A stretch of DNA of 44,842 nt from an uncultured Catenibacterium sp. (GCA_900540685.1 UQGS01000012.1:1-44842); one strand, 5' to 3'; positions 25,330 to 33,799 are shown, counted from the first letter of the stretch. Notes: a model not told the origin generated them from the sequence alone. Numbers and translations are program-made.

Positions 25330-26265
25330 ATGGTACAAGTAGATTTAATTACAGGTTTTTTAGGATCAGGTAAAACAACATTTATTAAGAAATATGCACA
25401 ATATTTAATTGATCAGGGATTAAATATCGCAATATTAGAAAATGATTTTGGTGCAATTAATGTAGATATGATGGTGCTAGAGGAAGCGTTAGGAGACCAA
25501 TGTGAACTAGAAATGGTTGTTGGTGGAGGAGACTTAGATTGTCATAGACGTCGTTTTAAGACAAAGCTTATTTCTATGGGTATGAGAGGCTTTGATAGAA
25601 TACTCGTAGAACCATCAGGTATTTATGATGTAGATGAATTCTTTGATGTACTCCATGAAGAACCACTAGATAAGTGGTATGAGATTGGTAATGTGATTGC
25701 CTTAGTAAATTCTAAGCTAGAAAACAGCCTTTCTAAGCAATCAGATTACTTACTAGGTTGTCAGGTGGCAGATGCTGGTAAAATCATTCTCAGTCGTTCT
25801 AGTGAAGCTACAGAAGAAGAAATAAACAATACAATCAATCACTTAAATGACGCAATGTCTCTAATTAAATGTAGAAGAAGATTTAATAAAGAAGACTGTT
25901 TAGACTTAGAAACACTAAGTAATGAAGATTTTAATTCTATCCTTCATTCAGGTTATGAATTAGAAGGCTTTATTAAAATGTTCTTTAAGAAAGAAGAAGC
26001 TTTCTCTACTATGTTTTTTATGAATCAAGCAATTACTAAAGAAGAGTTGATTCATGCAACTCAATCTATTTTTAATGATTCTGAGTGTGGAAAAGTATTT
26101 AGAATCAAAGGCTTTATACCAGAAAATGATCAATGGATAGAACTTAATGCGACAAAAGACCAGCTCACAACTGAAACAATTGCGAAAGGTCAGGAAATCA
26201 TCATTGTGATTGGTGAAGCATTAAATAAAGAAAAAATAGAAGAATATATAAAAAAACCAGCATAG
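25330..26265 (+). CDS. CobW/P47K-family GTPase lacking the usual CxCC metal motif
   Basis: 311 residues. The Walker A loop GFLGSGKTT (9-17), the switch-like ENDFGAINVD (37-46) and the Walker B/acidic stretch ILVEPSG define the COG0523/CobW family of metal-chaperone GTPases, and a CobW C-terminal domain (KVFRIKGFIPENDQWIELNAT) is present. Most members carry GCxCC between Walker A and B for metal transfer; here that place reads VVGGGDLDCHRRRF (64-76) with one Cys, so metal handling must differ or be lost. GAGGTGG precedes the ATG. The 3' end overlaps the terminator of a - strand candidate sRNA. Confidence 0.85.
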   Translation: MVQVDLITGFLGSGKTTFIKKYAQYLIDQGLNIAILENDFGAINVDMMVLEEALGDQCELEMVVGGGDLDCHRRRFKTKLISMGMRGFDRILVEPSGIYDVDEFFDVLHEEPLDKWYEIGNVIALVNSKLENSLSKQSDYLLGCQVADAGKIILSRSSEATEEEINNTINHLNDAMSLIKCRRRFNKEDCLDLETLSNEDFNSILHSGYELEGFIKMFFKKEEAFSTMFFMNQAITKEELIHATQSIFNDSECGKVFRIKGFIPENDQWIELNATKDQLTTETIAKGQEIIIVIGEALNKEKIEEYIKKPA

Positions 26266-26323
26266 CTGGCAATTGATGAAGTGATATTTGTAGAATATGG
26301 TGGGGATCACATATCTTCATCAC
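26250..26323 (-). ncRNA. Candidate small RNA B, about 72 nt, C-rich loop
   Basis: On the - strand an extended -10 (TGGTATAAT, 26336-26328) is followed by a likely start near 26321-26323. A stem-loop closes by GATGAAG/CTTCATC (26321-26315 with 26281-26275) plus inner ATAT pairs, and its loop holds ATCCCCACC. A short hairpin CCAGC-TAT-GCTGG with seven T ends it at 26250, inside the end of the CobW-like gene. The terminator stem is only 5-6 bp. No protein is encoded. I do not recognise a known RNA family. Confidence 0.5.
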
Positions 26324-26327
26324 CTGT

Positions 26328-26336
26328 ATTATACCA
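26328..26336 (-). promoter_or_regulatory. Extended -10 promoter for candidate sRNA B
   Basis: Read on the - strand: TGG-TATAAT. No strong -35 box is seen. Confidence 0.5.
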
Positions 26337-26378
26337 ACACAAAGTAATGATTAAACCAATTCTAAGTAAAGAATAAAT

Positions 26379-26449
26379 AAAAAAGGTCAGCTAAAGAAGG
26401 GAATGGTCGCTGACCTCGAAGGGTAGAAAAGAGTGGGAAATCTCTTTTC
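26379..26449 (-). ncRNA. Candidate small RNA A, about 71 nt, three CCC tracts
   Basis: The promoter at 26484-26456 predicts a start near 26449. The RNA then folds as a 7-bp hairpin (AAAAGAG/CTCTTTT, loop ATTTCCCA), a linker with TACCCTTC, and an 8-bp terminator stem AGGTCAGC/GCTGACCT whose 17-nt loop contains ATTCCCTTC, followed by six T. All three unpaired segments carry CCC next to U or A, as in C-rich-motif sRNAs of Firmicutes that block G-rich ribosome binding sites. No frame of note is present. The family is unknown to me. Confidence 0.65.
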
Positions 26450-26455
26450 AGCTTT

Positions 26456-26484
26456 ATTATATGGGTGATTTACAATTATGTCAT
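26456..26484 (-). promoter_or_regulatory. Promoter for candidate sRNA A
   Basis: On the - strand ATGACA (26484-26479), a 17-bp spacer, and TATAAT (26461-26456). It points away from the radical SAM gene and toward the sRNA hairpins. Confidence 0.7.
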
Positions 26485-26521
26485 TATACAAATAGAGTGA
26501 AATGCACAGAAAGGAAGCATC

Positions 26522-27388
26522 ATGCACTATAAGAAAGTCAAAGGTATATTATCATCCAGTAATGGAATGAATCTCTATAGAGGATGTCTGCACGGCTGTA
26601 TCTATTGTGATTCTAGAAGTGACTGCTATCATATGGATCACTTGTTTGAAGATATAGAAGTCAAAGAGAATGCATTAGAACTATTAGATGCTTCTTTAAA
26701 GAAGAAAAGAAAACCCTGTATGATTGGTATGGGGGCTATGACAGATCCTTATATTCCCTTGGAGGATCAATTGCGTTATACAAGAGGTGCATTAGAAATC
26801 ATTGATAGAAATGGGTTTGGTGTGACACTTATTACTAAATCATCAAAAGTTCTAAGAGATATAGACTTACTGAAATCGATACAGACACATTCTAAATGTG
26901 TCATTCAGATGACCTTGACTACATATGATGAAGAACTATGCAAAATACTAGAACCACATGTTTCAACAACTAAAGAACGCTTTGAAACATTGCTTACTCT
27001 TCATAAAGAAGGTATACCTACTATTGTCTGGCTGACACCTATTCTTCCTTTTATCAATGATAATGAAGAAAATCTTCGAGGCATACTTGATTACTGCATA
27101 CAAGCGCATGTAAAAGGAATCATCTGTTTTGATATGGGTGTGACTCTTAGAGATGGTAATAGAGAATACTTTTATTCTAAACTAGATCAACACTTTCCTG
27201 GACTCAAAGAGAAGTACATCAATAAGTATGGCAACAGCTATATTCTCTCTAGTCCACAAAATAGATATTTAATGCGTATCTTCCATCAAATATGTGAAGA
27301 AAATGGTATTATGCATAATCATGAAGAAATCTTCAACTATCTTCGTACTTATGAAGATCACAGAACAAACCTATTTGATTTCATTTAA
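26522..27388 (+). CDS. Radical SAM protein, SPL/photolyase-like family
   Basis: 288 residues. The [4Fe-4S] motif is CLHGCIYC (Cys22, Cys26, Cys29; CxxxCxxC), followed by DSRSDCY and IGMGAMTDPYIPLEDQLRYTRGALEII, the layout of the SplB-like group (COG1533). LYRGCLHGCIYC with the TDPY segment is typical of these proteins. Spore photoproduct lyase itself has a similar core, but many non-spore-formers carry paralogs of unknown substrate, and this short form lacks a clear extra domain. Cytosolic. GAAAGGAAG precedes the start; a bidirectional terminator follows. Confidence 0.85.
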   Translation: MHYKKVKGILSSSNGMNLYRGCLHGCIYCDSRSDCYHMDHLFEDIEVKENALELLDASLKKKRKPCMIGMGAMTDPYIPLEDQLRYTRGALEIIDRNGFGVTLITKSSKVLRDIDLLKSIQTHSKCVIQMTLTTYDEELCKILEPHVSTTKERFETLLTLHKEGIPTIVWLTPILPFINDNEENLRGILDYCIQAHVKGIICFDMGVTLRDGNREYFYSKLDQHFPGLKEKYINKYGNSYILSSPQNRYLMRIFHQICEENGIMHNHEEIFNYLRTYEDHRTNLFDFI

Positions 27389-27412
27389 AAAGACTTCAGC
27401 CGAAGTCTTTTT
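27387..27412 (+). terminator. Bidirectional terminator
   Basis: AAAAAGACTTC-AGCC-GAAGTCTTTTT: 11-bp stem with A and T runs on both sides, serving the radical SAM gene and the converging transporter operon. Confidence 0.9.
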
Positions 27413-27972
27413 TAGATAATCATCTGATAAACAACATTAATAATTCCAGAAAGAATCATTACAAATATTGGATTAGATTTCTTATACCAAAGCATGAATA
27501 CACAAAATAGAAATATAATCAATTGATGAATACGGAAGTTATTTAATATAATTATTGCTTCACTCCCAAATAATGCTGAAATCATAATAGTAACGCCAGC
27601 AGTTGCAATCAATGCAACAACAGCAGGTCTTAAGTAGTTCAAGATATTCTGTAAAAAGCGCATATGACGATATTTGAGATAGAAGTATGCAATGATAGTC
27701 ACTAGTATACAAGAAGGGAGAATACAGCCTACAGTTGCGGCAATAGCACCAGGCATACCAGCAATCTTAGTTCCTACAAAAGTAGCTGAATTAATCGCAA
27801 TAGGACCAGGTGTCATCTGTGATATAGTGATTAAATCTGTAAATTCTTTAAAATCCAGCCAATGATGTAAATCAACAATCTGACTTTGAATCAAAGGCAT
27901 TGCCGCATAACCACCACCAAAACTAAAAGCCCCAATCTGCAAGAAACTTAAAAATAACTGTAAATAGATCAT
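27412..27972 (-). CDS. Chromate-type transporter half, second subunit
   Basis: 186 residues, about five or six membrane helices. The CHR-family signature FSFGGGYAAMPLIQSQIVDLHHWL is followed by LITISQMTPGPIAINSATFVGTKIAGMPGA, the conserved PGP motif. The length is one CHR domain, so it works as half of a pair with the preceding gene, whose stop it overlaps by four bases. Split CHR pairs are common in Bacillota. Real substrates in anaerobes are uncertain; chromate is only the family name. Confidence 0.9.
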   Translation of the reverse strand: MIYLQLFLSFLQIGAFSFGGGYAAMPLIQSQIVDLHHWLDFKEFTDLITISQMTPGPIAINSATFVGTKIAGMPGAIAATVGCILPSCILVTIIAYFYLKYRHMRFLQNILNYLRPAVVALIATAGVTIMISALFGSEAIIILNNFRIHQLIIFLFCVFMLWYKKSNPIFVMILSGIINVVYQMII

Positions 27973-28523
27973 TGCTGGAATCTCCTTTCATATATAGAAT
28001 ACACAATACCAATCACGATACATGTCAAAATAATCAATACAACATTCACATTAAAGAAATAATTTGCGATAAAAGCACCAAACATAATCAAATAATAACT
28101 TATTTTCTTTTCCTTAAAGATACCTAATGCCATTTCTATAACAACAACACCAATCACTGCACCTACACCTGACTGCATCCCATCAAGCATATAATGAACT
28201 ATCAAATTCTCTTTGAAAATAGAATAGAATATAGATACAACAGAAATAATAATAAATGGAGGAAGAATAGTCGCAATAACACTTACTATAATACCTAAAA
28301 CACCAGCAATCTTATATCCCACTACAATAGCGCCATTTACTGCGATAGCACCTGGTGCTGATTGGGCAATAGCGACTAAATCTAACATTTCATCTTTATT
28401 GATCCAATGATACTCATCTACAAACTTCTTCTGCATTAATGTGACGATGACATAGCCACCACCAAAAGTAAAAGTACTGAGATAGACCATTGAATAAAAT
28501 AATTTCCAAAGTTTCTTGACCAT
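27969..28523 (-). CDS. Chromate-type transporter half, first subunit
   Basis: 184 residues with the matching signature FTFGGGYVIVTLMQKKFVDEYHWI and LVAIAQSAPGAIAVNGAIVVGYKIAG; the PGP of its partner is PGA here. About five helices. It overlaps the next CHR gene by ATGA-type coupling and follows the kinase-like gene by 13 bases, so the two halves are translated together. Confidence 0.9.
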   Translation of the reverse strand: MVKKLWKLFYSMVYLSTFTFGGGYVIVTLMQKKFVDEYHWINKDEMLDLVAIAQSAPGAIAVNGAIVVGYKIAGVLGIIVSVIATILPPFIIISVVSIFYSIFKENLIVHYMLDGMQSGVGAVIGVVVIEMALGIFKEKKISYYLIMFGAFIANYFFNVNVVLIILTCIVIGIVYSIYERRFQQ

Positions 28524-28536
28524 CTCTATTTACCTC

Positions 28537-29181
28537 TTATCTTGTCCAGTCAAAAGAGCTTTTAATAATTTGAGCACATTCCTCTAAATCAAGTTTACAA
28601 TCTGAAGCAGCTTCAACTAGCACTTCTGCACATTTCTCTCTAGATAAAACATCACTATCTAAACATATATCATAGCTTTCCTTTTCACCCCATAAGTGAT
28701 GAGAAATGGCATCACGATAAACCTTACGCTTATGATCTTCACGATGAATAAAATTCACTAATTCATCATGTTCTAATCCTTCTAAATCATATGTCTTATC
28801 TGCAATAGCACGAGGAATGCGATGTTCCATTGAAGTATTATATAAAAGTACCTTTAAACAATCTACGTGTCCTTCTAACACCTCACCTGCAGCTCTTTCA
28901 TGAATAATACATGGACCATTCTCTACAGCCTTTAAAATCGCTTTAGATAAAGCCTGATGTACCTTTTTAATTTCATCACTTGCTTTTACTTCTTCTAAAG
29001 ACATATCCGCAATTCTATCATCAAAATCCTTTAAATACTCTTCAGTTAACCACTTTTCATCAGCTAGTTTTACAAGATCCTTACCTTCATATAACTTCAT
29101 TCCTAGCTTTTTACCTACAATAACAGAAATCCATCTACCCATACTACAATACTCACTATCCATTACAATATACTTTTTCAT
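28537..29181 (-). CDS. Cytidylate kinase-like protein with degenerate P-loop
   Basis: 214 residues resembling the cytidylate-kinase-like family (PF13189): short beta strand, loop, then IVGKKLGMKLYEGKDLVKLA, and later ENGPCIIHERAAGEVLEG and FIHREDHKRKVYRDAISHHLWGEKESYDICLDSDVL. Usual members start with REFGSGGREI; here it is SEYCSMGRWI, so the glycine-rich nucleotide loop is poorly kept. The SD (GAGGAGGA) lies in the last codons of the GH1 gene, one base apart. It may be a kinase or a regulatory derivative; substrate unknown. Confidence 0.75.
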   Translation of the reverse strand: MKKYIVMDSEYCSMGRWISVIVGKKLGMKLYEGKDLVKLADEKWLTEEYLKDFDDRIADMSLEEVKASDEIKKVHQALSKAILKAVENGPCIIHERAAGEVLEGHVDCLKVLLYNTSMEHRIPRAIADKTYDLEGLEHDELVNFIHREDHKRKVYRDAISHHLWGEKESYDICLDSDVLSREKCAEVLVEAASDCKLDLEECAQIIKSSFDWTR

Positions 29182-29182
29182 A

Positions 29183-30595
29183 CTAACAATCCTCCTCTAA
29201 TATTTGTCCATTTGTTTCAATAACTTTCTTATACCAATAAAAAGAATCTTTCTTATATCTCTTCATAGAGCCATTTCCTAAATCATCTACATCTACATAA
29301 ATAAAACCATATCTTTTTTTCATTTCACCAGTAGATGCCGCAATTAAATCAATAGGCCCCCACATTGTATAACCCATAACTGGAATACCATCTAATTCAA
29401 TCGCTTTAGATAATTCCTTTAAATGCGCTTTTAAATACTCAATACGATATGTATCATGTACTTGATTATCTTCTAATTGATCTATAGCCCCTAAGCCGTT
29501 CTCTACAATCATCAAAGGCAGCTGGTAACGATCATATAAATAATTTAATGCATATCTTAACCCTTGAGGATCAATCGTCCATCCCCAATCACTCTTAGGT
29601 AAGAATGTATTCTTATAACCTGTATCTAAACCATTCATTCCTTTAAGAATACCTTTAGTCTTTTTACCAGTTACATGAGTACAATAATAACTAAGTGATA
29701 AGAAATCTACTTTACCTTCTTTGAGTACTTCTAAATCTCCTTCTTGAATAGGTAAGGTAATATGTAATCTCTCTAGCTCTTTTAACTTATATTGAGGATA
29801 ATATCCGCGACATTGTACATCACAATAAAACATCATACTATGCATAAAATTCATCGTTCCAATCACATCATCAGGATCAGCACTATATGCATAAGAGAAA
29901 TGACCACAATACATCATTCCTACTTTATTATCAGGATTAATAGAATGAGCCAGTTTTACAACCTTTGCGCTTGCAATAAATTGATGATATGCTGCAATCA
30001 TTCTTACTCTCTCATCATCACTATTAATACCAGCTGCAACCCAAGGCTGAGTAGACATACAATTGATCTCATTGAATGTAAGCCAATATTTAATTCTATT
30101 ATTGTATCTTTCTAATAAGACTAATGCAAAGCGTACATAACAATCTATTACATCTCTATTTTCCCATGAACCATACTTTTGAAGCCCTAAAGGTGTTTCA
30201 AAATGAGAAATAGTTACAAGAGGTATAATATGATACTTCTCTAATTCATCTAGTATTGCATCATAGAATTTAAGTCCTTCTTCATTAGGTGTTAATTCAT
30301 CCCCATTAGGGAAAATACGTGTCCAGTTAATAGACATACGATATACTTTAAATCCCATCTCTGCAAATAATGCGATATCTTCTTTATAATGATGATAAAA
30401 ATCAATCGCATTATGACTAGGATAGTATTCATTTTCTTCAATATCTTTTGTAATACGTCTTTTCTTTTCATGAGACCCTAATGTCATCACATCTGCTGTG
30501 CTTAATCCTTTACCGTTCTCTAAATAAGCACCTTCGATCTGGTTAGCTGCAGTTGCACCACCCCAGAGAAAATCTTTTGGAAACATCTTCATCAC
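29183..30595 (-). CDS. 6-phospho-beta-glucosidase, GH1
   Basis: 470 residues, normal for GH1. Cleaves phosphorylated beta-glucosides delivered by PTS. The N-terminal signature FPKDFLWGGATAANQIEGAY, the acid/base Glu176 in TFNEIN and the nucleophile Glu in LMIVENGLGAID are present. The C-terminal KKRYGFIYVDVDDLGNGSMKRYKKDSFYWY has the Lys/Tyr phosphate-binding pattern of the 6-phospho group. Start at 30595 or the adjacent ATG at 30592; GAAAGGTG precedes. It begins a - strand operon with the kinase-like and CHR genes. The RpiR gene upstream is a likely regulator. No PTS gene is adjacent. Confidence 0.9.
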   Translation of the reverse strand: MMKMFPKDFLWGGATAANQIEGAYLENGKGLSTADVMTLGSHEKKRRITKDIEENEYYPSHNAIDFYHHYKEDIALFAEMGFKVYRMSINWTRIFPNGDELTPNEEGLKFYDAILDELEKYHIIPLVTISHFETPLGLQKYGSWENRDVIDCYVRFALVLLERYNNRIKYWLTFNEINCMSTQPWVAAGINSDDERVRMIAAYHQFIASAKVVKLAHSINPDNKVGMMYCGHFSYAYSADPDDVIGTMNFMHSMMFYCDVQCRGYYPQYKLKELERLHITLPIQEGDLEVLKEGKVDFLSLSYYCTHVTGKKTKGILKGMNGLDTGYKNTFLPKSDWGWTIDPQGLRYALNYLYDRYQLPLMIVENGLGAIDQLEDNQVHDTYRIEYLKAHLKELSKAIELDGIPVMGYTMWGPIDLIAASTGEMKKRYGFIYVDVDDLGNGSMKRYKKDSFYWYKKVIETNGQILEEDC

Positions 30596-30623
30596 CTTTC
30601 TTTCTACAACTATGATTATAAAT

Positions 30624-30660
30624 AAAAAAAGAAGTCGCTCAATTAATGAACGGCTTCTTT
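30624..30660 (-). terminator. Rho-independent terminator between RpiR and GH1 genes (- strand)
   Basis: AAAGAAGCCG and CGACTTCTTT pair (10 bp, one G-U), extended by three pairs beyond an A-C mismatch, with seven T on the - strand. It limits read-through from rpiR into the GH1 operon. Confidence 0.8.
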
Positions 30661-30715
30661 CAATAGCGTTGCTTAAAGATATATATTTCTAATAATATCC
30701 AAGCAACAATGTTGC

Positions 30716-31588
30716 TTACTTAATGTTAGGATTCTTGGATGTTCTAAATAAATCAAATCCCTGTGAACTAGATCTTCTTCTTTCAACATGCTTAGAATAA
30801 TCAGTGTTAAAAATACTCACATATAATATATCTAGAATCAACATCGTAGATATATTCATCGCAAAATCACCGAGATTATCTTTCAGTCTTTCTCTTGTAG
30901 AAACATTCAAAACATAATCCGCATATTGAGATAACGTATTATCTCCATAAGATGTGATTGCGAGAAGAGGAATATGTCTCTCTTTAAGCTTCTTAACACC
31001 TCTTAATTCTGTTTCTATTTCTCCAGAGTAGGAGAGAATAATATATGAACAATTAAGAGGACAATAAGAAGCGCGATAATAGAGTTCATTCATCTTTGTT
31101 TCAAGAACCACATTCTTTCCAATCTTCAACATCTTATCTTTAAAAGTCTGTGCTACATCACCTTGTACACCTGCAGAATAAACATAAATAATATCACTTC
31201 TATTTATACAATTAATCGCATTCTGCAGATCATCATGACCAATAAGCTTTAATGTATCATCTACAATTTCATGATATAGCTGTCCAATCTTATTCGCAAT
31301 CACTGTATTTTTATCTTGATCATCAAAAGGATGATTAGGATCAAGATTCTGGAAATGAGATTCTGTATATTCAATTTCTTTTAAATATTCTTCAAGAAAA
31401 TCAGTATATCCATGAAATCCTAATTTCTGACAAAAACGAGTAATCATAGAAGGGTTGATAAACAATTGAGATGCGATAGAACGACTGCTTTGCTTACGAA
31501 GTAAAGTCTTTTTATCTAAGAAATAATCTGCGATTCTCTCTTCTCCACTGGTCATGTTCTTTTTCTCTTTTAAGATATCTTCAATCAT
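30716..31588 (-). CDS. RpiR-family regulator (HTH plus SIS domain)
   Basis: 290 residues. HTH_6 with SSRSIASQLFINPSMITRFCQKLGFHGYTDFLEEY, then a SIS domain (SDIIYVYSAGVQGDVAQTFKDKMLKIGKNV, CSYIILSYSGEIETELRGVKKLKERHIPLLAIT). The SYSGEIETE loop is the expected phosphosugar-binding SxSG motif, intact here unlike in the RpiR protein at 14709. It lies 18 bases after the CapA-like gene, so it may be expressed with the peroxiredoxin cluster, and immediately upstream of the GH1 gene, whose substrate it could sense. Confidence 0.9.
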   Translation of the reverse strand: MIEDILKEKKNMTSGEERIADYFLDKKTLLRKQSSRSIASQLFINPSMITRFCQKLGFHGYTDFLEEYLKEIEYTESHFQNLDPNHPFDDQDKNTVIANKIGQLYHEIVDDTLKLIGHDDLQNAINCINRSDIIYVYSAGVQGDVAQTFKDKMLKIGKNVVLETKMNELYYRASYCPLNCSYIILSYSGEIETELRGVKKLKERHIPLLAITSYGDNTLSQYADYVLNVSTRERLKDNLGDFAMNISTMLILDILYVSIFNTDYSKHVERRRSSSQGFDLFRTSKNPNIK

Positions 31589-31606
31589 TTAATCAACGCC
31601 TTTCTT

Positions 31607-32620
31607 TTACTCAATTGTATTCACTTTCTTTAATATACGTTCTGCATCCTGTCCAGTTGCGATAATAGGCTGGTAGTTATTACGATACTTCACAGAAGAA
31701 ATCATACATGGAATAATCTTATGTTCCATACTAGTGATCTTCTTATTGGTAAAGTGGAATGTCTGCTGGTAGATCATAGAATCCTTATCACTTGGATTTC
31801 TATTACCACCAAAACAGAAATTACTTAAACTATAAACAATAGGGGAATCCTTATATGTTTCAATCCCTTCTAACACATGTGGATGACTTCCTACAACCAT
31901 ATTAGCCCCTGCATCAATAGTTGCATGTGCTAAATCTCTTTGTCCCTGAGTAGGACTATAATTTCTTTCAATACCCCAATGATAATACACAATCACAAAA
32001 TCAGTCTTCTTCTTTAATTCCTTAATCGCATTCTTCATATCATCAGATACCGCATTAGGAAATGCATAACCAAGGAAACCAAACTTAATACCCTTTACTT
32101 CTTTGATATAGCTCTTCTGATAGCCAAAATAGCCTACACCATACTCATCTAGAGTTGCTTTAGTATCATCCATCCCTTTTTGATAACGGTCCATAGAATG
32201 GTTATTTGCGACTGTTACAGCCTCAATACTACTATTAGTTAGAATCTTTGCATATTCCTTTTTACCTTTAAAAGGGAATGATTTAATAACATGACTCTCT
32301 TCATCAGTCAAAGGACCTTCTAGATTCGCAATAGTTAAATCGTCCTGTTCAAAAACACTCTTGACATTCTTTAAGAAATAATCAGGATTATTTCCCTGTT
32401 TCACATATTCCTGATCAAAAGATCCATCGTATGCCTGCCCTGCATAATTACCTAAAGTCATATCACCTACAAAAGACATAGTAATATCAGTGTTAGTAAC
32501 CTGTGCTGTTTCTTCTGTCTTTTTCTTAGTCTTCTTTGGTGTTTCTTTCTTCTCTTCTTTAGCACATCCAGTACTTAATACAAGAAGTGCACATACAAAA
32601 CCTTTTAAAAACTTATTCAT
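31607..32620 (-). CDS. CapA-family lipoprotein (poly-gamma-glutamate synthesis-like)
   Basis: 337 residues from the ATG at 32620 (MNKFLKG), chosen because AAGGGAG lies about ten bases upstream and the next residues give a lipoprotein signal with lipobox LSTGC. The mature part is a metallophosphatase-like CapA domain: DITMSFVGDMTLGN, NLEGPLT, VANNHSMDRYQKGMDDT, VYYHWGIERNYSPTQGQ and GSHPHVLEGIE, with the usual Asp, Asn and His metal ligands. CapA proteins take part in poly-gamma-glutamate capsule export, but no capB or capC is nearby, so the role may be general surface metabolism. The first bases overlap yaaA. Confidence 0.9.
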   Translation of the reverse strand: MNKFLKGFVCALLVLSTGCAKEEKKETPKKTKKKTEETAQVTNTDITMSFVGDMTLGNYAGQAYDGSFDQEYVKQGNNPDYFLKNVKSVFEQDDLTIANLEGPLTDEESHVIKSFPFKGKKEYAKILTNSSIEAVTVANNHSMDRYQKGMDDTKATLDEYGVGYFGYQKSYIKEVKGIKFGFLGYAFPNAVSDDMKNAIKELKKKTDFVIVYYHWGIERNYSPTQGQRDLAHATIDAGANMVVGSHPHVLEGIETYKDSPIVYSLSNFCFGGNRNPSDKDSMIYQQTFHFTNKKITSMEHKIIPCMISSVKYRNNYQPIIATGQDAERILKKVNTIE

Positions 32621-33347
32621 TTTCATTTCTCCCTTGTACAAATACAAAACAATGATCATTAGATAGCTTTTCATCAAATACAAAATCTAAATCATTAAAC
32701 CTCTTTAAATCTTCTATATTTTCTATCTTTTCTCTAGCCATATAAGAAATCATTGCACCTCTAGCCATCTTCGCATAGGTTGCCTGCTGCTTAAGTACCC
32801 CTTTAATATTTCTTAGAAACTGTATTTCTATACATTGATCATCTTTCTTTAAATAATCAGTAATGCATTTAGAATATTCTTTGGATGCAAGATTAATAAT
32901 CACATGATCATCAAGTGATTCATAAATCTTGCTACCCCAGAATTTATATAAATTAAGCGATTTAACGCACATTTCTAAACGGTAGGGTACAATTCCATCA
33001 GTAGGAGTTAAAACTCCATACATCCCTGATAAAATACGTAAATGTTTGTTTAAATAATCTCTTTCACTATCACTCATAGAAAAAGGATGAAGATACTTAA
33101 ACGCAATCCCATCATAAGCATGAAGTGCACAAGTAAGAGGCTGATACTGACGCTTTTGTAATTCTTCATAACATTGATCTGTTAATGTTTCATTGGTCTT
33201 CCAAAGCTTTCTTAACTCCTCATAGGACATACTCTTAAGTTTCTTTTCTAATATTTGAGATTCTTTAAGAAAACAAGGTGTAGTAGGAGTAATAGATGCA
33301 TCCTCATCTACTCTCATTTTCTTAGCAGGACTCATAATAATCTTCAT
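32613..33347 (-). CDS. yaaA: YaaA peroxide-stress protein
   Basis: 244 residues. The DUF328 hallmarks are SPAKKM at the start, THALHAYDG-like CALHAYDGIAFKYL, RILSGMYGVLTPTDGIVPYRLEM and KWARGAMI-like AKMARGAMISYMA. YaaA binds DNA and lowers intracellular iron damage during peroxide stress in E. coli. It overlaps the peroxiredoxin stop by four bases, so both oxidative-stress genes are co-translated. Confidence 0.95.
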   Translation of the reverse strand: MKIIMSPAKKMRVDEDASITPTTPCFLKESQILEKKLKSMSYEELRKLWKTNETLTDQCYEELQKRQYQPLTCALHAYDGIAFKYLHPFSMSDSERDYLNKHLRILSGMYGVLTPTDGIVPYRLEMCVKSLNLYKFWGSKIYESLDDHVIINLASKEYSKCITDYLKKDDQCIEIQFLRNIKGVLKQQATYAKMARGAMISYMAREKIENIEDLKRFNDLDFVFDEKLSNDHCFVFVQGRNENE

Positions 33348-33799
33348 GACAAGGCCTCAAGCATCTCTTGAGGATTATCTGCAGTTTTTACCTTTTCCTT
33401 AGCTTTAATGATGATTCCTTCTTCATCAATAAGGTAAGTTGTTCTGACAACACCCATACTGACTTTTCCATAATTCTTCTTTTCTTTCCATACATCATAG
33501 TCCATAATTGTCTTCTTTTCAGTATCAGAAAGTAAAGTAAAAGGTAATTCATACTTTTCTTTAAACTTTTTATGACTTGCCATAGAATCCTTGCTGATAC
33601 CAATGACTACAGCATCCTTTTCTAAAAATTCAGGATACAAATCTCTAAACCCACATGCCTGTTTAGAACATCCAGGTGTATTATCTCTAGGATAGAAATA
33701 AAGGATCACACGATGACCTCTATATTCCTCTAAAGTATGCATATTGCCTTCTTCATCTGGCAGATTAAAAGAAGGTGCTTTTGTATTAATCTCTAACAT
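33344..33799 (-). CDS. bcp: Thiol peroxidase, Bcp/PrxQ type
   Basis: 151 residues from the ATG at 33799 (MLEINTKAPSF), with AAGGAGG eight bases upstream; the longer in-frame start lacks a site. Peroxiredoxin motif YFYPRDNTPGCSKQACGFRD holds the peroxidatic Cys in TPGC and the resolving Cys four residues later, the Bcp arrangement. It reduces peroxides with thioredoxin. First gene of the bcp-yaaA-capA-like-rpiR run. Confidence 0.95.
   Translation of the reverse strand: MLEINTKAPSFNLPDEEGNMHTLEEYRGHRVILYFYPRDNTPGCSKQACGFRDLYPEFLEKDAVVIGISKDSMASHKKFKEKYELPFTLLSDTEKKTIMDYDVWKEKKNYGKVSMGVVRTTYLIDEEGIIIKAKEKVKTADNPQEMLEALS

Noticed and set aside
26379..26449. Reading the 26.4-kb hairpins as a + strand riboswitch for the radical SAM gene
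   Set aside because: On the + strand neither stem is followed by a T run, and promoter and terminator signals fit the - strand far better.
30596..30715. Hairpins between the RpiR and GH1 genes as a BglG/LicT antiterminator target
   Set aside because: The sequence does not match the RAT consensus and no antiterminator gene is nearby; a plain terminator explains the stronger hairpin.
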